Source: Streptomyces europaeiscabiei (GTDB lineage: Bacteria; Actinomycetota; Actinomycetes; Streptomycetales; Streptomycetaceae). From it: 64,000 bases of DNA. The notes beneath the pieces are model-generated. The model was not told the DNA's origin and ran no database searches. It was given only the letters and a program-made list of their open reading frames with translations. Position numbers and translations under genes: made by a program. The number at the start of each line of letters is the position of its first letter. The first letter of the stretch is position 1. Below, one piece after another: positions 31,594-39,773 of the stretch. The stretch is taken from positions 3,290,001 to 3,354,000 of the forward strand of contig NZ_CP107841.1 in the NCBI RefSeq assembly GCF_036346855.1, read 5' to 3'.

Positions 31594-33027
31594 ATGTCAC
31601 CCGAACTCATCTCGATCCTCGTCCTCGCCGTGGTGTTCGTCATCGCCACGACCCGCTCCGTGAACATGGGCGCGCTCGCCTTCGCCGCCGCCTTCGGCGT
31701 GGGCGAACTCGTGGCCGACCTCGACGCGGACGGCATCTTCGCCGGCTTCCCCGGCGACCTGTTCGTCGTCCTCGTCGGCGTCACCTATCTCTTCGCGATC
31801 GCCCGCTCGAACGGCACCACCGACTGGCTCGTGCACGCCTCGATCCGGCTCGTACGGGGCCGGGTGGCGCTGATCCCCTGGGTGATGTTCTTCATCACCG
31901 GCGCGCTCACGGCGATCGGCGCGGTCAGCCCGGCCGCCGTCGCGATCGTCGCCCCCATCGCCCTCAGCTTCGCCTCGCGCTACGGCATCAGCCCCCTCCT
32001 GATGGGCGCGATGGTCGTCCACGGCGCCCAGGGCGGCGGCTTCTCCCCGATCAGCATCTACGGCACGATCGTCAACGGCATCGTCGAACGCGAGAACCTC
32101 CCGGGCAACGAGATCGCCCTCTTCCTGACGTCCCTGATCGCCAACCTCGTGATCGCAGGCGTGGTGTTCGTCCTGTTCGGGGGACTGAAGCTGTGGAAGC
32201 AACCCGCTCACACAACCGCGGGCAACGACTCCCACCCCGCTGACACAGCTGCGGGCAATCGTGCCGCTGGGGCGATGGGGGTCCCCCCGGTCGAGCGAAG
32301 TCGAGAGTGGGGGAGGGTGGGCGCAGCGGCACCTCGAACCGCCGAGCAGCGGACCCCATCCCCGGCCGCCCCCACCCCCGGTACCGCGTCCACCCTCAGC
32401 ACGGAAACCGCCCCCAGCACGGAGACCACCCTCACCCCCGCCCGCATCGCCACCCTCACCTCCCTCGCCGCCCTGGTCGTCGCAGTCCTCGCCCTCGACC
32501 TGGACGCGGGCCTCACCGCGGTGACACTCGCCGCCATCCTCAGCGCCGTCTGGCCGGACGACAGCCGCAAGGCGGTGAGCCAGATCGCCTGGTCCACGGT
32601 CCTCCTCATCTGCGGCGTCCTCACCTACGTGGGCGTACTCGACGAGATGGGCACCATCACCTGGGCCGGCGAGGGCGTCAGCGACATCGGCATCCCCCTC
32701 CTCGCCGCCGTACTGCTCTGCTACATCGGCGCGATCGTGTCGGCCTTCGCCTCGTCGGTGGGCATCATGGGCGCCCTGATCCCCCTGGCCGTACCGTTCC
32801 TGGCACAGGGCGAGATCGGCGCGGTCGGCATGATCGCGGCGCTCGCCGTGTCCGCGACGGTCGTGGACGTGAGCCCCTTCTCCACGAACGGCGCACTGGT
32901 CCTGGCCGCCGCACCGGACGTCGACCGCGAGCGTTTCTTCCGCCAGCTGATGATCTACGGAGGGATCGTGGTGGCAGTGGTACCCGCGGTGGTGTGGCTG
33001 GTGCTGGTGGTCCCGGGGTTCGGATAG
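31594..33027 (+). CDS. matC: malonate transporter, MatC/SLC13-type permease
   Basis: A 477-aa membrane protein of the MatC_N/SLC13 type with about 11-12 hydrophobic helices. The N-terminal half (MatC_N) has LAFAAAFGVGELVADLDADGIFAGFPGDLFVVLVGVTYLFAIAR split over helices and GAVSPAAVAIVAPIALSFA; the C-terminal half has GVLTYVGVLDEMG and DVSPFSTNGALVLAAA. A cytoplasmic linker of ~60 residues separates the halves; residues 223-253 of it come from a family-A repeat. It imports malonate (or a close dicarboxylate) for MatB, encoded 52 bp downstream. ATG 31594, after a GGGAG site. Confidence 0.85.
   Translation: MSPELISILVLAVVFVIATTRSVNMGALAFAAAFGVGELVADLDADGIFAGFPGDLFVVLVGVTYLFAIARSNGTTDWLVHASIRLVRGRVALIPWVMFFITGALTAIGAVSPAAVAIVAPIALSFASRYGISPLLMGAMVVHGAQGGGFSPISIYGTIVNGIVERENLPGNEIALFLTSLIANLVIAGVVFVLFGGLKLWKQPAHTTAGNDSHPADTAAGNRAAGAMGVPPVERSREWGRVGAAAPRTAEQRTPSPAAPTPGTASTLSTETAPSTETTLTPARIATLTSLAALVVAVLALDLDAGLTAVTLAAILSAVWPDDSRKAVSQIAWSTVLLICGVLTYVGVLDEMGTITWAGEGVSDIGIPLLAAVLLCYIGAIVSAFASSVGIMGALIPLAVPFLAQGEIGAVGMIAALAVSATVVDVSPFSTNGALVLAAAPDVDRERFFRQLMIYGGIVVAVVPAVVWLVLVVPGFG
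32261..32352 (-). repeat. dispersed repeat family A (copy 2), inside matC
   Basis: The reverse complement matches 17551-17630 over about 80 bp (CGAGGTGCCGCTGCGCCC, CTCCCCCACTC, CTTCGCTCGA, GGGGGGACCCCCATCGCCCC). Just before it, two ~22-bp units CCCGCT-ACACA-GCGGGCAA (32204-32259) are a further repeated module. Translated in frame as GAMGVPPVERSREWGRVGAA. Confidence 0.85.
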
Positions 33028-33079
33028 CCACATGTGCGGTAGCGGTACCTCGGACGGCGACAACCAAGGAGTACGAGAC

Positions 33080-34594
33080 GTGTCCCCACTCTTCCCGGCC
33101 CTCACCGGCGAAGCCATGACCCCCGAACGCCCCGCCCTGCGCTTCGGCGAACGGTCCCTGACGTACGCGGAACTCGCCGCCGTCACCGACGCCCTGGCGG
33201 ACCGCGTCAAGGGCGGCGGCCGGGTCGCCGTCTGGGCGACCCCCACGCTGGAGACCGCCGTGGCCGTGGTGGCGGCACTGCGGGCCGGTGTACCCGCCGT
33301 ACCCCTGAACCCGAAGTCCGGGGAGAAGGAACTCGGGCACATCCTCTCCGACAGCGCACCGTCACTGGTGCTCGCGGCCCCGGGCGACGAACTGCCCGCT
33401 CCCGTCCGGGATCTGAAGCGCATCGATGTCGATGTGCGTGATGCGCGCGGTGTGCGCGAGGCCGTCACCACAAGCGGAGGACCGGCCCCCGACGGACGGA
33501 TCCCAGCCGGCGAACGGGCGGCAGCCGACACCGACGCGGCCCTGATCGTCTACACCTCCGGCACCACCGGCCCGCCCAAGGGCGCCGTCATCCCGCGCCG
33601 GGCCATCGCGACCACCCTGGACGCGCTGGCCGACGCCTGGCAGTGGACCGCCGACGACGTACTGGTCCACGCCCTCCCTCTCTTCCACGTGCACGGCCTG
33701 ATCCTGGGCATCCTGGGCCCGCTGCGACGCGGCGGCTCGGTCCGCCACCTCGGCAGGTTCGACACGACCGCGGTGGCACAGGAGCTGTCGGCCGGCGCGA
33801 CGATGCTGTTCGGCGTCCCGACGATGTACCACCGCATCGCGGAGACCCTGCCCACCGACCCGGAACTGGCGAAGGCACTCGGCCGTGCCCGCCTCCTCGT
33901 CTCCGGCTCGGCCGCGCTGCCGGTGCACGACCACGAACGGATCGCGGCGGCCACCGGACGCCGGGTGATCGAGCGGTACGGCATGACGGAGACCCTCATG
34001 AACACCAGCGTCCGCGCCGACGGCGAACCCCGCGCCGGCGCGGTCGGACTCCCGCTGCCGGGCGTGGAGTTGAGACTGGTCGAGGACGACGGCACCCCCC
34101 TCACCGCGTACGACGGCGAGTCGGTCGGCGAGATCCAGGTACGCGGCCCGAACCTCTTCACCGAGTACCTCAACCGCCCCGACGCGACCGCCGCCGCGTT
34201 CACCCCCGACGGCTGGTTCCGCACCGGCGACATGGCCGTCCGCGACCCCGACGGCTACGTACGCATCGTCGGCCGCAAGGCCACCGACCTCATCAAGAGC
34301 GGCGGCTACAAGATCGGCGCGGGCGAGATCGAGAACGCGCTCCTGGAACACCCCGGGGTACGGGAAGCCGCCGTCACGGGCGAACCGGACCCCGACCTCG
34401 GCGAACGCGTGGTCGCCTGGATCGTCCCGACGGACCCGCAGTCCCCGCCCCCGGCACCCGAGTTGGCGACCCACGTCGCCACCCACCTCTCCCCCCACAA
34501 GCGCCCCCGAACCGTCCACTACCTCTCCGCCCTCCCCCGCAACGACATGGGCAAGATCATGAAGCGAGCGCTGAAGGCGGATGAGGACGGATGA
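33080..34594 (+). CDS. matB: malonyl-CoA synthetase (AMP-forming)
   Basis: A 504-aa acyl-CoA synthetase making malonyl-CoA from malonate, ATP and CoA. Motifs in order: P-loop YTSGTTGPPKGAV (about 157), VHGLILGILGPLRRG, SGSAALPVHDHERI, ERYGMTETLMNTSVRADGEPR, GWFRTGDMAV, IKSGGYKIGAGEIE and the catalytic Lys in DMGKIMKRAL at the C-terminus. The ERYGMTET...RAD/EPR region matches MatB. GTG 33080 has AAGGAG at good spacing; ATG 33116 would shorten the N-terminus. Lies between matC and the carboxyltransferase (ATGA overlap). Confidence 0.9.
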   Translation: MSPLFPALTGEAMTPERPALRFGERSLTYAELAAVTDALADRVKGGGRVAVWATPTLETAVAVVAALRAGVPAVPLNPKSGEKELGHILSDSAPSLVLAAPGDELPAPVRDLKRIDVDVRDARGVREAVTTSGGPAPDGRIPAGERAAADTDAALIVYTSGTTGPPKGAVIPRRAIATTLDALADAWQWTADDVLVHALPLFHVHGLILGILGPLRRGGSVRHLGRFDTTAVAQELSAGATMLFGVPTMYHRIAETLPTDPELAKALGRARLLVSGSAALPVHDHERIAAATGRRVIERYGMTETLMNTSVRADGEPRAGAVGLPLPGVELRLVEDDGTPLTAYDGESVGEIQVRGPNLFTEYLNRPDATAAAFTPDGWFRTGDMAVRDPDGYVRIVGRKATDLIKSGGYKIGAGEIENALLEHPGVREAAVTGEPDPDLGERVVAWIVPTDPQSPPPAPELATHVATHLSPHKRPRTVHYLSALPRNDMGKIMKRALKADEDG

Positions 34595-36249
34595 GTGACC
34601 GACGCCGCTCGGCCCGCGAGGCCATCGCCCTCCTGACCGACGACTTCACGGAACTCCCCACGCCCCCACGGGACTACGCCCCCGACGGCCCCCTCACCTG
34701 GCACGGCTACGACACCTCCCGTGCCCGCGCCGCGGAGCGCACCGGGGAGGAGGAGTCGGTGGTGTGGGGACGCGCGGTGATCGGCGCCAGGACGGCGAGG
34801 ACGGTGAGGACGGCGAGCTCGACGGAGACCGAGGTGATCGGCACCGGCACGGCAGTCGGGGTGGCGCCACCGGGGACGTCCGCCGAGCCTCGGCAGCGCG
34901 GCGAGGCAGAGGCGCCGTCGAGGCTCCCCACCTCCACGGCGGCCGTACTGATCTCCTTCGAGTTCGGCTTCCTCGGCGGCTCGCTCGGCGAACGCACCGG
35001 CGACCGCCTGGAGGCGGCGTACACCTACGCCCGTGAGCACCGCCTGCCGGTCGTCGCCCTGGTCGCGACCGGCGGCAGCCGCATGCAGGAAGGTATGCGC
35101 GCCCTCACCCAACTCCAGCGCGTGGCACGCGAGTCGGCGCTGACGAGGGAGGCCGGACTGCCCCAGATCGCGGTTCTCCGCGACCCCACGACGGGCGGCG
35201 GCTGGGCCACCCTCGGCGCCGGCGCCGACATCGTCCTCGCCCTTCCCGACGCCCAGGTCGGCTTCGCCGGCTCCCGAGTCCGCCCACCCGACGCGGACCC
35301 GACGGCGTACACGGCCGAGTCCCAGGTGGCGGCGGGCTCGGTCGACGCGGTGGTCCACCCGGACGACCTGCGCGACACGCTGGCCCTCTGGCTGACCCTC
35401 CTGACCGCCCCCTCCACGACCCCGGCACCTCCACCCCACGCCCTCCCACCGCACGGCGCCCCCGACGAGGGTCGCGGGCCCTCAAGGGGTGCGGGACCGT
35501 ACCCATCTGCGACTCCGCCGCAGGGCGCGACCAGCCACAACGCACCCTCGGCCGCCGACGGACCGCTCCCCCCGCCCCCCACGGCGCCCCTCCTCCCCAC
35601 CACCGGCTGGGAAGCCGTACAACGCGCCCGCTCCCCCCGACGTCCCCGCGCCGAGGCCTACTTGGACGCCTACTTCACCCACCGCACGGCCATCAGCGGG
35701 GACCGCGCCGGCGGCACCGATCCCGGCATGCTGTGCGGCTTCGGCGAACACGAGGGCCGGACCGTCGCCTACGCCGCCCAGTGCGGCACCCCGACCCGCC
35801 CGGCGGGCTACCGCACCGCCGCCCGCCTGATCCGCCTCGCCGACCGCCTGGGCATCCCCGTCCTGACCCTCGTCGACACCCCCGGCGCCGCGAACGACGC
35901 CGAGGCCGAACGGCAGGGCGCGGGCCCCGCCATCGCCGACCTCTTCACCACCGTCACCACCGCCCGCACCCCCCTCACCACCCTCCTCATCGGCGAGGGC
36001 GGCTCGGGCGGCGCCCTCGCCCTCGCCGCCCCCGACAACACCTGGGCCACCCCGGACAGCTACTTCTCGGTGATCGCCCCGGAACTGGCGGCGGCGATCC
36101 TCAAACGGCCCGAGAGGCTGACGCGGGCAACGGCGGACGAGCTCCGCGTACGACCACAGGATCTGGTGGAGCTGGGGGTCGTACGGGAGGTCGTACGGGA
36201 GATACCACGGCGGGCCGCCGAACCCGGGGCGACGCGCTCACGCGACTGA
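34591..36249 (+). CDS. fused acyl-CoA carboxyltransferase (AccD-AccA-like)
   Basis: A 552-aa protein with two crotonase-fold halves. The N-terminal half (about 105-270) has LISFEFGFLGGSLGERTGDRLE, VATGGSRMQEGMRALTQL and DPTTGGGWATLGAGADIVLA, like the biotin-carboxyltransferase beta subunit but without its zinc ribbon. The C-terminal half (about 365-535) has LVDTPGAANDAEAERQGAGPA, IGEGGSGGALAL and YFSVIAPELAAAIL, like the alpha subunit. The linker (about 294-319) derives from a family-B repeat. Coupled to matB; it may use the malonyl-CoA made there in a decarboxylation or transcarboxylation. No biotin carrier gene is near, so the reaction is open. Confidence 0.8.
   Translation: MSDRRRSAREAIALLTDDFTELPTPPRDYAPDGPLTWHGYDTSRARAAERTGEEESVVWGRAVIGARTARTVRTASSTETEVIGTGTAVGVAPPGTSAEPRQRGEAEAPSRLPTSTAAVLISFEFGFLGGSLGERTGDRLEAAYTYAREHRLPVVALVATGGSRMQEGMRALTQLQRVARESALTREAGLPQIAVLRDPTTGGGWATLGAGADIVLALPDAQVGFAGSRVRPPDADPTAYTAESQVAAGSVDAVVHPDDLRDTLALWLTLLTAPSTTPAPPPHALPPHGAPDEGRGPSRGAGPYPSATPPQGATSHNAPSAADGPLPPPPTAPLLPTTGWEAVQRARSPRRPRAEAYLDAYFTHRTAISGDRAGGTDPGMLCGFGEHEGRTVAYAAQCGTPTRPAGYRTAARLIRLADRLGIPVLTLVDTPGAANDAEAERQGAGPAIADLFTTVTTARTPLTTLLIGEGGSGGALALAAPDNTWATPDSYFSVIAPELAAAILKRPERLTRATADELRVRPQDLVELGVVREVVREIPRRAAEPGATRSRD
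35471..35548 (-). repeat. dispersed repeat family B (copy 4), inside the carboxyltransferase gene
   Basis: Read on the minus strand: GTGCGTTGTGGCTGGTCGCGC, GCGGCGGAGTCGCAGAT, then GGGTACGGTCCCGCACCCCTTGAGGG. It encodes the low-complexity linker GPSRGAGPYPSATPPQGATS between the two enzyme halves. Confidence 0.75.
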
Positions 36250-36456
36250 CGGCCGCCCTCGGCCCACCCCGCCCGATCCCGCCCGGCCCGGCCGTTCCCG
36301 CCTGACCTCCCGTCACAGGACCACCCGTCCAGCCGCACCCCCACCCGGCCCACCCCAACAGGCACCACGCCGCCACCCCCCGCACGATGCAGAGGGAACC
36401 AGGGAACCGCCGACCGGCGGCGGTCCGCACGGTCCGTGCCTTCGGGAGGATCCGCA

Positions 36457-37503
36457 ATGACCGCGATGACCGCCAGTCTGGAGCAGCTGCGCCGCTGCCA
36501 CTTCGGCGTCGACCTCGGAGCCGCCCGGACCCGGGTGTATGTGAAGGGCGCCGGCCTGGTCGTGGACCAGCCGAGCGTGGCCGCCGTGAACACCCGGACG
36601 GGCGCGCTGATCGCGGTCGGGGAGTTCGCGGAGAGGATGATGGGCCGAACGCCCGACTACATCCGGGTCGTACGGCCCGTCTCCGGCGGCACGGTGGTCG
36701 ACATCGAGATGGCCCAGCGCATGCTCCGCCAGCTCCTGGGTGACAGGGTCCGCCGCAACCTGCGCCGCAAACCCGTCCTGCGCGCCGCCGCGTGCACCCC
36801 GCACGGCGCGGACCCGCTCGCCCAGCGCGCCACGATCGAGACCCTCGTGGGCCTCGGCGCCCGCCGTGTGGAACTGGTCGACACGCTCATCGCGGCGGCC
36901 GTCGGCTGCGGACTGCCGGTCGAGCAGCCCGAGGCCACGATGATCATGGTCTGCGGGGCGGGGGCGACCGAGCTCGCCGTCCTCTCCCTCGGCTCGGTGG
37001 TCAGCGCCGTACGCATCCCCGTCGGCGGCGAGGCCATCGACCACGCGATCGTGCAGCACCTGCGCCTGAGGCACGAGCTGACACTGCCCAGCCAGTCCGT
37101 ACGACCGCTCCAGCTCGCTCTCTCCGGCAACGGCCTCACCCCGCACGGCCCCGCCTCCACCGAGATCCACGGCCTCGACGTGGCGACCGGGCTCGCCCGC
37201 TCCGTCCAGGTGGACACCGCGGCCGTACGCGACGCCATCCAGACCCCGCTGACCGCCGTGGTCGACGGCATCGGCAAGGTGCTGCGGGACTGCCCGCCCG
37301 ACCTGGTGGCCGACCTCGCCGACCGCGGCATCATGATGGTCGGCGGCAGCGCCCTCCTCCCCGGCTTCGACCAGATGCTCCGCCACGCCACCGGCATGCC
37401 GGTGGGCATCGCCGAACGCCCCGACGTCTGCGCCGCCCTCGGCATCGGCGCCATGCTGGAGGGCCGCATCGCACCCATCAGCCTGGACCCGGTGAGCGAC
37501 TGA
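36457..37503 (+). CDS. mbl: MreB/Mbl-like actin homologue
   Basis: A 348-aa actin-fold ATPase. Phosphate-1 loop FGVDLGAARTRVYVKG (about residue 18), VVDIEMAQRMLRQLLGD, phosphate-2 VCGAGATELAVL (about 162), the segment IPVGGEAIDHAIVQHLR, and adenosine motif GIMMVGGSALLPGFDQML (about 302). It is closer to the Mbl-type second paralogue of Streptomyces than to the MreB of the mre cluster, as no mreC/D follows. In S. coelicolor I recall Mbl and MatB in the same genome neighbourhood (SCO2451 and SCO2444), which agrees with this order. Acts in spore-wall synthesis. ATG 36457 follows GGAGGA. Confidence 0.8.
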   Translation: MTAMTASLEQLRRCHFGVDLGAARTRVYVKGAGLVVDQPSVAAVNTRTGALIAVGEFAERMMGRTPDYIRVVRPVSGGTVVDIEMAQRMLRQLLGDRVRRNLRRKPVLRAAACTPHGADPLAQRATIETLVGLGARRVELVDTLIAAAVGCGLPVEQPEATMIMVCGAGATELAVLSLGSVVSAVRIPVGGEAIDHAIVQHLRLRHELTLPSQSVRPLQLALSGNGLTPHGPASTEIHGLDVATGLARSVQVDTAAVRDAIQTPLTAVVDGIGKVLRDCPPDLVADLADRGIMMVGGSALLPGFDQMLRHATGMPVGIAERPDVCAALGIGAMLEGRIAPISLDPVSD

Positions 37504-37799
37504 CCGACAACCCCGCACAGCCGCCCCCGGGCAACCCCCTGCGAACACTTCTCCGAACAGCTCTCCGAACAGCCTTCTGAACAACTCTCCGGGCATTCCC
37601 CGCGCGCATTCCTCCGAGCATTCCCACACGAGTGGCAGCACCCGGAGCACGCAGGGGCGGCCGGCACCACGGCGGTCACCCGGCGGTCGCCCCCGTGAGC
37701 CCGCGACGCCCCACCGAACGCCCGTACGCATCGTTCTCGCCGAAGTCCCCCGACGCTAGGGTTACTTGGAGGAACGCGGCCACGGAGGTGAGCACACGG

Positions 37800-38291
37800 A
37801 TGCCAGGGCCCGTGACCCGCATCGGTATCACCGGACATCGGGAGATCCCGGAAGCCGTGCTCTCCGCCGTCCGCTCGGGCATCCGGGCGGAGTTACGAGG
37901 CCGCCCCGCCACCACCCGGGCCCTCAGCAGCCTCGCCGCCGGCGCCGACCAGCTCTTCGCGGAGATCGCCCTCGAAAGCGGCATGCGGCTGGCCGCCGTG
38001 ATCCCCGGCATGGACTACGAGGCCCACCTCGGCGACGACGAGGTCCGGGCCACCTACCGCCGGCTCCTCAAGTGCTCCGGCGAACGCGTCGAACTGCCGC
38101 GCGAACGCACCCACGAGGAGGCGTACTACGCGGCCGGCCGCTACATCGTCGACCACGCGGACCGCATGATCGCCATCTGGGACGGCGCCCCGTCCCGCGG
38201 CCTCGGCGGTACGGCGGACATCGTCGGCTACGCCCACCTCACAGGCGTCCCGGTGACGGTGCTGTGGAGTCCGGGCGTACGCCGCGCCTGA
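37800..38291 (+). CDS. SLOG-fold nucleotide-sensor-like protein
   Basis: A 163-aa Rossmann-like protein of the SLOG/LOG/DprA superfamily. RIGITGHREIPEAV (beta 1 and glycine loop), SSLAAGADQLFAEIALE (nucleotide-binding loop with GAD), VIPG near 68 and IAIWDGAPSRGLGGTADIVGYA (about 123-144, Asp-Gly plus GGT loop) are the family's key points. ATG 37800 is chosen because GGAGGTGA, an ideal ribosome site, lies 8 bp before it; the GTG at 37788 is the alternative but overlaps that site. SLOG proteins are thought to bind or make nucleotide ligands that gate SLATT effectors; such a gene lies convergent, 29 bp away. Confidence 0.78.
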   Translation: MPGPVTRIGITGHREIPEAVLSAVRSGIRAELRGRPATTRALSSLAAGADQLFAEIALESGMRLAAVIPGMDYEAHLGDDEVRATYRRLLKCSGERVELPRERTHEEAYYAAGRYIVDHADRMIAIWDGAPSRGLGGTADIVGYAHLTGVPVTVLWSPGVRRA

Positions 38292-38320
38292 CCTGAGCGC
38301 CCCACTCCTCCGCCGTCCCG

Positions 38321-39235
38321 TCAGGACCCGAACCGCGCCAGCCAGTCCGTGTGCTGCGGCGAGACCAGCCGCTCCGCCTCCGCGACCGCGTCGGCCCAGC
38401 CGTCCTCCCGGACGGTGGTGCTCATGGCGACGCGCAGGGTCTCCAGGTCCTGTTCGACGAGCTTGTGCGCGTATGTCAACGGCCGGTGCCGCCGGACCTC
38501 CTGCCAGGCCACGCCCGCCGCGGCCGCGGCGCTCAGGACTCCGGTCGGATCCCAGCGGCCCTCGATCAGCCCGCCGGCCCTGAGCACGGCGGCGAGCAGC
38601 GCCAACAGCGTCAGAAAGGTCGTCGTGCCCGACCAGCGCACGGACGCGCGGTGCCCCTGCCCGGACTTGCTGCCGTACCACGCGAGTTGCTCCATGACCC
38701 GGTCGCGGAGATAGATGTCGCGCCGCGACGCGAGCGGCTTGGCACGCACCGCACGCATCATCGGCGTGATCTGCCCGAGCCCCCGTTCGGCCGCATCCTC
38801 GCGCGGATCGTCCCAGCCCACCTTGCGCAGTTCGCTGAGCCGCTCCTCCAGCCGTTCGGCGAACAGCGCCTCGGGGTTGACGAGCCGTGACGGGAACGGC
38901 CCGCCATGAACCATGAACTGCCAGGACAGCGACTTGACCACCTCGGCAGCGGCCCGATGAGCCTGCCACTGCGCCCGAGCACGGCGCCGGGAGGCGTAGA
39001 CGCCGATCCCTACCGTCAGGGCGTAGAGCACCGCCGCGACGGCGGACGGCACCCGGCTCCCCATCCGTTCCGCCAGTGAAGCGGTCGCGGTCGCGAGGAG
39101 CAGGACGACCAGTTGTTTACGGACCACCTTGAAGGATTCGCCCTGATGGGTCACCGCCTTCTCATCGCACACACGGAACAACGGGGGCAGATCTCGATCA
39201 CTCACCGTAGTGCTGGGGCCGGGCGTCGCAGCCAT
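38321..39235 (-). CDS. DUF4231 / SLATT-type membrane protein (putative effector)
   Basis: A 304-aa protein with two pairs of membrane helices: QLVVLLLATATASLA (41-55) with AVAAVLYALTVGIGVYA (65-81), and TTTFLTLLALLAAVLRAG with GVLSAAAAAGVAW (about 205-245). Each pair is followed by an amphipathic helix (RRRARAQWQAHRAAAEVV; RRHRPLTYAHKLVEQDLE). This 2TM-plus-helix unit is the SLATT form; DUF4231 belongs to that group. SLATT proteins are predicted pore-forming effectors controlled by SLOG or SMODS partners. Starts possible at ATG 39235 (GAGGTG just upstream) or ATG 39277. Divergent from fxsA. Confidence 0.72.
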   Translation of the reverse strand: MAATPGPSTTVSDRDLPPLFRVCDEKAVTHQGESFKVVRKQLVVLLLATATASLAERMGSRVPSAVAAVLYALTVGIGVYASRRRARAQWQAHRAAAEVVKSLSWQFMVHGGPFPSRLVNPEALFAERLEERLSELRKVGWDDPREDAAERGLGQITPMMRAVRAKPLASRRDIYLRDRVMEQLAWYGSKSGQGHRASVRWSGTTTFLTLLALLAAVLRAGGLIEGRWDPTGVLSAAAAAGVAWQEVRRHRPLTYAHKLVEQDLETLRVAMSTTVREDGWADAVAEAERLVSPQHTDWLARFGS

Positions 39236-39481
39236 GCACACCTCGTACGGATACCGGAAAGCCGACGGGACGGTCATGCTCTCGTCAATCTTGAATATGC
39301 GCCAGGCCGCCTGTGGGGGAACAGGCACCCTTTACCCTCGGAGGCGTGCGTGGTATAGGGCGTGCATGATAGAACCATGCCCTACGCTGTCGTCCGAACC
39401 TCAATGACCAGGCCCTTGCCACGGGATCTCGTCGGCCAGGGGCTGATGACGCATTGGTCACCTGAGGAGGACGAGAAATCC

Positions 39482-39664
39482 ATGAACGTTCCGGGCACGA
39501 AGCCGATCCGCCGACCGGGCGCGACTCGACCGGCCACCAAGCGGACGGCCCTACTCGCGACGATCGACACGCGTGAGCTCCGCATCCAGCGGTCCACCGG
39601 TCGAGTGACCGAGGTTCGCGAGTCGCGCCCCGCCGGTACGGGCGAGTTCAACTCGTCCATCTAG
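39482..39664 (+). CDS. fxsA: FxsA, FxSxx-COOH RiPP precursor peptide (60 aa)
   Basis: A 60-aa precursor ending exactly in FNSSI-COOH, the Phe-x-Ser-x-x C-terminus that defines the family. The leader is basic and Thr/Arg-rich (KPIRRPGATRPATKRTALLATIDTREL, split at the LLATIDTREL recognition segment). FxsB forms a three-residue cyclophane crosslink in this core. ATG 39482 is preceded by GAGGAGGACG. A 17-bp-stem hairpin follows the stop codon, so fxsA may be made in excess over fxsB. An imperfect inverted repeat (TAGGGCGTG / CATGCCCTA) at 39355-39390 lies upstream. Confidence 0.87.
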   Translation: MNVPGTKPIRRPGATRPATKRTALLATIDTRELRIQRSTGRVTEVRESRPAGTGEFNSSI

Positions 39665-39690
39665 TCCCCGAGCACCAGCACCGCACCCGA

Positions 39691-39727
39691 GGTCCCAACC
39701 TCCTTGATCATCAAGGGGGTTGGGATC
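39691..39727 (+). terminator. 17-bp-stem hairpin between fxsA and fxsB (attenuator or partial terminator)
   Basis: A 37-base inverted repeat: 17 pairs (two G-T) around the loop TCA. It begins 27 bp after the fxsA stop. A second perfect 18-bp palindrome, GCTGCCTCCGGAGGCAGC, lies at 39731-39748, 26 bp before the fxsB start. Either could lower read-through into fxsB or hide its ribosome site. Confidence 0.8.
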
Positions 39728-39773
39728 TCGCGCTGCCTCCGGAGGCAGCCTTCGGCGCGTACACTCCGGGAAA

